DNA of 64,000 nucleotides from Paenibacillus_D tarimensis_A (GTDB lineage Bacteria; Bacillota; Bacilli; Paenibacillales; Paenibacillaceae): positions 2,542,001-2,606,000 of the forward strand of contig CP166298.1 in NCBI GenBank assembly GCA_041281825.1, read 5' to 3'. Below, piece by piece: positions 61,872 to 64,000 of the stretch (positions are counted from its first letter, which is position 1; each line of letters begins with the position of its first letter). Below the pieces are notes generated by a model. That model ran no database searches. It worked only from the letters and a program-made list of their open reading frames with translations, and was not told the DNA's origin. The position numbers and the translations under genes are program-made.

Positions 61872-61892
61872 TAACGTTCAGTAGAAGACAAG

Positions 61893-61938
61893 CAGTCTTC
61901 CGCTCCTGATGACAGGAGATGGAGGGCTGTTTTTTTTA
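61893..61938 (+). terminator. sucCD terminator
   Basis: Outer stem CAGTCTTCC/GGAGGGCTG with inner GCTCCTG/CAGGAG is followed by eight Ts. Confidence 0.88.
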
Positions 61939-62007
61939 TTTACAACCTAAAAAATAAGGTCGCTTGCAATCTTTCCTTGCGTCAAGCAAAATAGGAAAGG
62001 AGCGCAG

Positions 62008-63141
62008 GTGACCCGAAAGGGCGGATCACCGATGAGTACATTCGAATGGAATAACAGAAACATTTTACTTGCGCTCCACGAAACCGAAGGGATTGGCTGG
62101 AAAAGCATTCACAAAATAACGTTAAGGTCGGATCTCACGGAGTGCATTCATTTCGGCGACCGGGAATGGGCCGAGATTGGATTCAATCCAGGCCAAAGGA
62201 AGAAAATTGCCGGTGCATTGCGTACCGAAACGATTGTTCCAATCCTGGAACGTTATGAACGGCTGGGTGTCCGGATCATCACCATGCTTGACGAAGACTA
62301 TCCCCCGCTGCTTAAAGTTACGTATGAGCCGCCCTGGGTATTGTATGCGATTGGAAGGACAGACTTGTTAATAACGCCGACCATCGCGATGGTCGGTACT
62401 CGGGTGCCGACTTCGTATGGCAGAGCTTCGGCGATCAAGCTTGCAGAGCAGCTCTCCGGAAGCGGGTTGACGATTGTAAGCGGCATGGCTAAAGGAATCG
62501 ACCGTTACGCGCATGAGGGTGCGCTTTCTTGCGGAGGGGATACGATCGCAGTGCTCGGAACGTCGGTTGAACGGATTTACCCGCCGGAGAACAGAGCATT
62601 ATATCAATCGATAGCCGATAAGGGGCTGATTATTTCGGAATATCCGTTTGGCACGACATCCCATCCGGGCTTATTTCCGAGACGAAACCGGATCATTGCC
62701 GGCATAGCGCTCGGTACGGTTGTTGTAGAAGCCGCCGAAAAGAGCGGATCGCTGATTACAGCTGATCAAGCACTTGAAATGTCCAGAGAAGTATATGCGG
62801 TACCGGGACCGATCAGCTCGCCCAAGAGCGAGGCTACGAACCGGTTGATTGCGGAGGGCGCAAAGCTGGTCAGACACGCGAATGATATATTGGTTGATTT
62901 TATCCATAGAGGCGACATCCGCAGCGGCCTTCCGGCAGGCAAGATTGCAAAAAAACCGGCCTCAGCATTGTCCGATGAGGAACGATTAATCCTTCAATTG
63001 CTGCAGGATAAGCCAAGCTCAGCCGATGAGCTTCATGAACGATCAGGGCTTGCTTTTGGACATTTGCACGCTATTCTGATAAATTTATCTATAAAACGTC
63101 TGATTGAACAGCATCCGGGGTTTATATACAGCGTATTATGA
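62008..63141 (+). CDS. dprA: DNA-processing protein DprA
   Basis: 377 residues from GTG 62008 (AAAGGAG 6 nt upstream); ATG 62032 is an in-frame alternative with a weaker site. The Rossmann core has VGTRVPTSYGRASAIKLAEQL, then SGMAKGIDRYAHEGAL and LFPRRNRIIAGI, all DprA hallmarks; a C-terminal winged-helix-like domain follows (about 305-377). DprA loads RecA on incoming ssDNA during transformation. Together with comM it suggests a retained DNA-uptake processing set. Confidence 0.94.
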   Translation: MTRKGGSPMSTFEWNNRNILLALHETEGIGWKSIHKITLRSDLTECIHFGDREWAEIGFNPGQRKKIAGALRTETIVPILERYERLGVRIITMLDEDYPPLLKVTYEPPWVLYAIGRTDLLITPTIAMVGTRVPTSYGRASAIKLAEQLSGSGLTIVSGMAKGIDRYAHEGALSCGGDTIAVLGTSVERIYPPENRALYQSIADKGLIISEYPFGTTSHPGLFPRRNRIIAGIALGTVVVEAAEKSGSLITADQALEMSREVYAVPGPISSPKSEATNRLIAEGAKLVRHANDILVDFIHRGDIRSGLPAGKIAKKPASALSDEERLILQLLQDKPSSADELHERSGLAFGHLHAILINLSIKRLIEQHPGFIYSVL

Positions 63142-63182
63142 GAAGTTAATAACAAACAGGCAACAGGAGAGGAGGACGCTAG

Positions 63183-64000
63183 ATGGCGGATTCACTTGTT
63201 ATTGTCGAATCACCGGCAAAGGCGAAAACAATCGGTAAATATCTCGGCAGCAAGTACATCGTCAAAGCATCAATGGGCCATATCCGCGATTTGCCGAAAA
63301 GCCAGATCGGCGTCGAAATTGAGAACGGTTTTAATCCGAAATACATTACGATTCGCGGTAAAGGCAATGTCCTGAAGGAATTGAAGGATGCACGTAAAAA
63401 AGTAAAAAAAGTTTATCTTGCTGCCGACCCCGATCGCGAAGGCGAGGCGATTGCGTGGCACTTGGCCTACTATCTTGAATTGGATGAGACGGAGGAATGC
63501 CGCGTCGTATTCAATGAAATTACAAAGCAGGCGGTAAAGGATGCGTTCAAAACGCCGAGAAAAATCGATAAGGATCTGGTGAATGCCCAGCAGGCAAGAA
63601 GGATTCTCGATAGACTCGTCGGTTATAAAATCAGCCCGCTGCTGTGGAAGAAAGTGAAAAAGGGATTATCGGCCGGACGCGTTCAATCCGTAGCGGTAAA
63701 GCTTATTTTCGACCGGGAGAACGAGATTGACGCTTTTATCCCTGAGGAATATTGGTCGATCACCGCAAAGCTGAAGCACAAGAATGTTCCTTTTGAAGCG
63801 AAATTTTATGCGGTGAACGGAGAGAAACGGGAGCTCGGAACCGAAAGCGACGTGAGCGAAGTGCTGGCGGCAATGGGCGATTCCGATTTTCTCGTCTCCG
63901 AGGTGCGCGAGAAGGAGCGTCTCCGCAATCCCGCACCCCCATTTATTACGAGCTCCCTGCAGCAGGAAGCGGCTCGCAAACTGGGCTTCCGCGCGGCCAA
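63183..64000 (+). CDS. topA: DNA topoisomerase I (partial, 3' part outside window)
   Basis: The first 272 residues are present. GGAGAGGAGG lies upstream of the ATG. MADSLVIVESPAKAKTIGKYLG opens the Toprim domain, with acidic residues in LAADPDREGEAIAWHL (about 80-95). Later KKGLSAGRVQSVAVKLI and FITSSLQQEAARKLGF are conserved in type IA enzymes. The catalytic Tyr would lie beyond the window. It relaxes negative supercoils. The dprA-topA order is that of B. subtilis. Confidence 0.97.
   Translation, partial: MADSLVIVESPAKAKTIGKYLGSKYIVKASMGHIRDLPKSQIGVEIENGFNPKYITIRGKGNVLKELKDARKKVKKVYLAADPDREGEAIAWHLAYYLELDETEECRVVFNEITKQAVKDAFKTPRKIDKDLVNAQQARRILDRLVGYKISPLLWKKVKKGLSAGRVQSVAVKLIFDRENEIDAFIPEEYWSITAKLKHKNVPFEAKFYAVNGEKRELGTESDVSEVLAAMGDSDFLVSEVREKERLRNPAPPFITSSLQQEAARKLGFRAA

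Overview
The window looks like a Paenibacillaceae (Firmicutes) chromosome. Positions 24.9-64 kb carry the conserved rsmD-coaD, ylbJ-ylbN-rpmF, fapR-plsX-fab-acpP-rnc-smc-ftsY-ffh, rpsP-rimM-trmD-rplS, lepB-rbgA-rnhB-ylqGH-yraN and comM/sucCD/dprA/topA neighbourhood of spore-forming Bacilli. The left 24.5 kb is the late (right) half of a prophage. No tRNA, rRNA or CRISPR array was seen. Region 1 (1-24542), prophage: a leftward ArdC-type antirestriction gene runs off the left edge behind a promoter carrying two near-palindromic operators. Rightward late genes follow: terminase small and large subunits, four small genes (the last an Acb2-like cyclic-nucleotide sponge), a portal of P22 length (723 aa), scaffold, capsid, adaptor, pectate-lyase-fold tailspike, a beta-propeller stopper-like protein, an HxH-rich fibre, two ejection-type proteins, holin and amidase. 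No tail tube, sheath or tape-measure gene is visible, so the module reads as a P22-like short-tailed temperate phage in a Gram-positive host. Integrase, repressor and replication genes must lie to the left. The most unusual features are (a) a canonical -1 frameshift signal (GGGAAAC, 6-nt spacer, 10-bp hairpin) that would fuse an ejection protein to a lytic transglycosylase domain; (b) an antisense O-antigen polymerase/ligase-like gene with its own promoter, wedged between tailspike and stopper, a likely surface-conversion moron; and (c) the Acb2-like protein. Region 2 (24543-30083): the prophage-chromosome junction with terminator, then rsmD-coaD, ylbJ (inverted, embedded between two inward-facing arrays of ~20-bp repeats that supply both its Shine-Dalgarno and its stop codon), the Lon-like protease sepM and tmcAL. 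Region 3 (30084-38009): a consensus promoter drives ylbN-rpmF; a FapR operator precedes fapR-plsX-fabH-fabD-fabG-acpP-fabF-rnc, the malonyl-CoA-regulated fatty acid and phospholipid cluster. Region 4 (38010-52523): smc, ftsY, ylxM-ffh (SRP), rpsP-khpA, rimM-trmD, rplS with a leader RNA, lepB, rbgA, rnhB, the flagellar-like orphan pair ylqG-ylqH, and yraN. Region 5 (52600-57692), accessory insert: a GH52 beta-xylosidase divergent from an AraC-type regulator, a decayed remnant of what looks like a sugar ABC permease, and a PadR/HAAS-SEDS pair with a long palindromic operator candidate. Region 6 (57792-64000): comM (leftward), sucC-sucD, dprA and the 5' part of topA, cut by the window edge.
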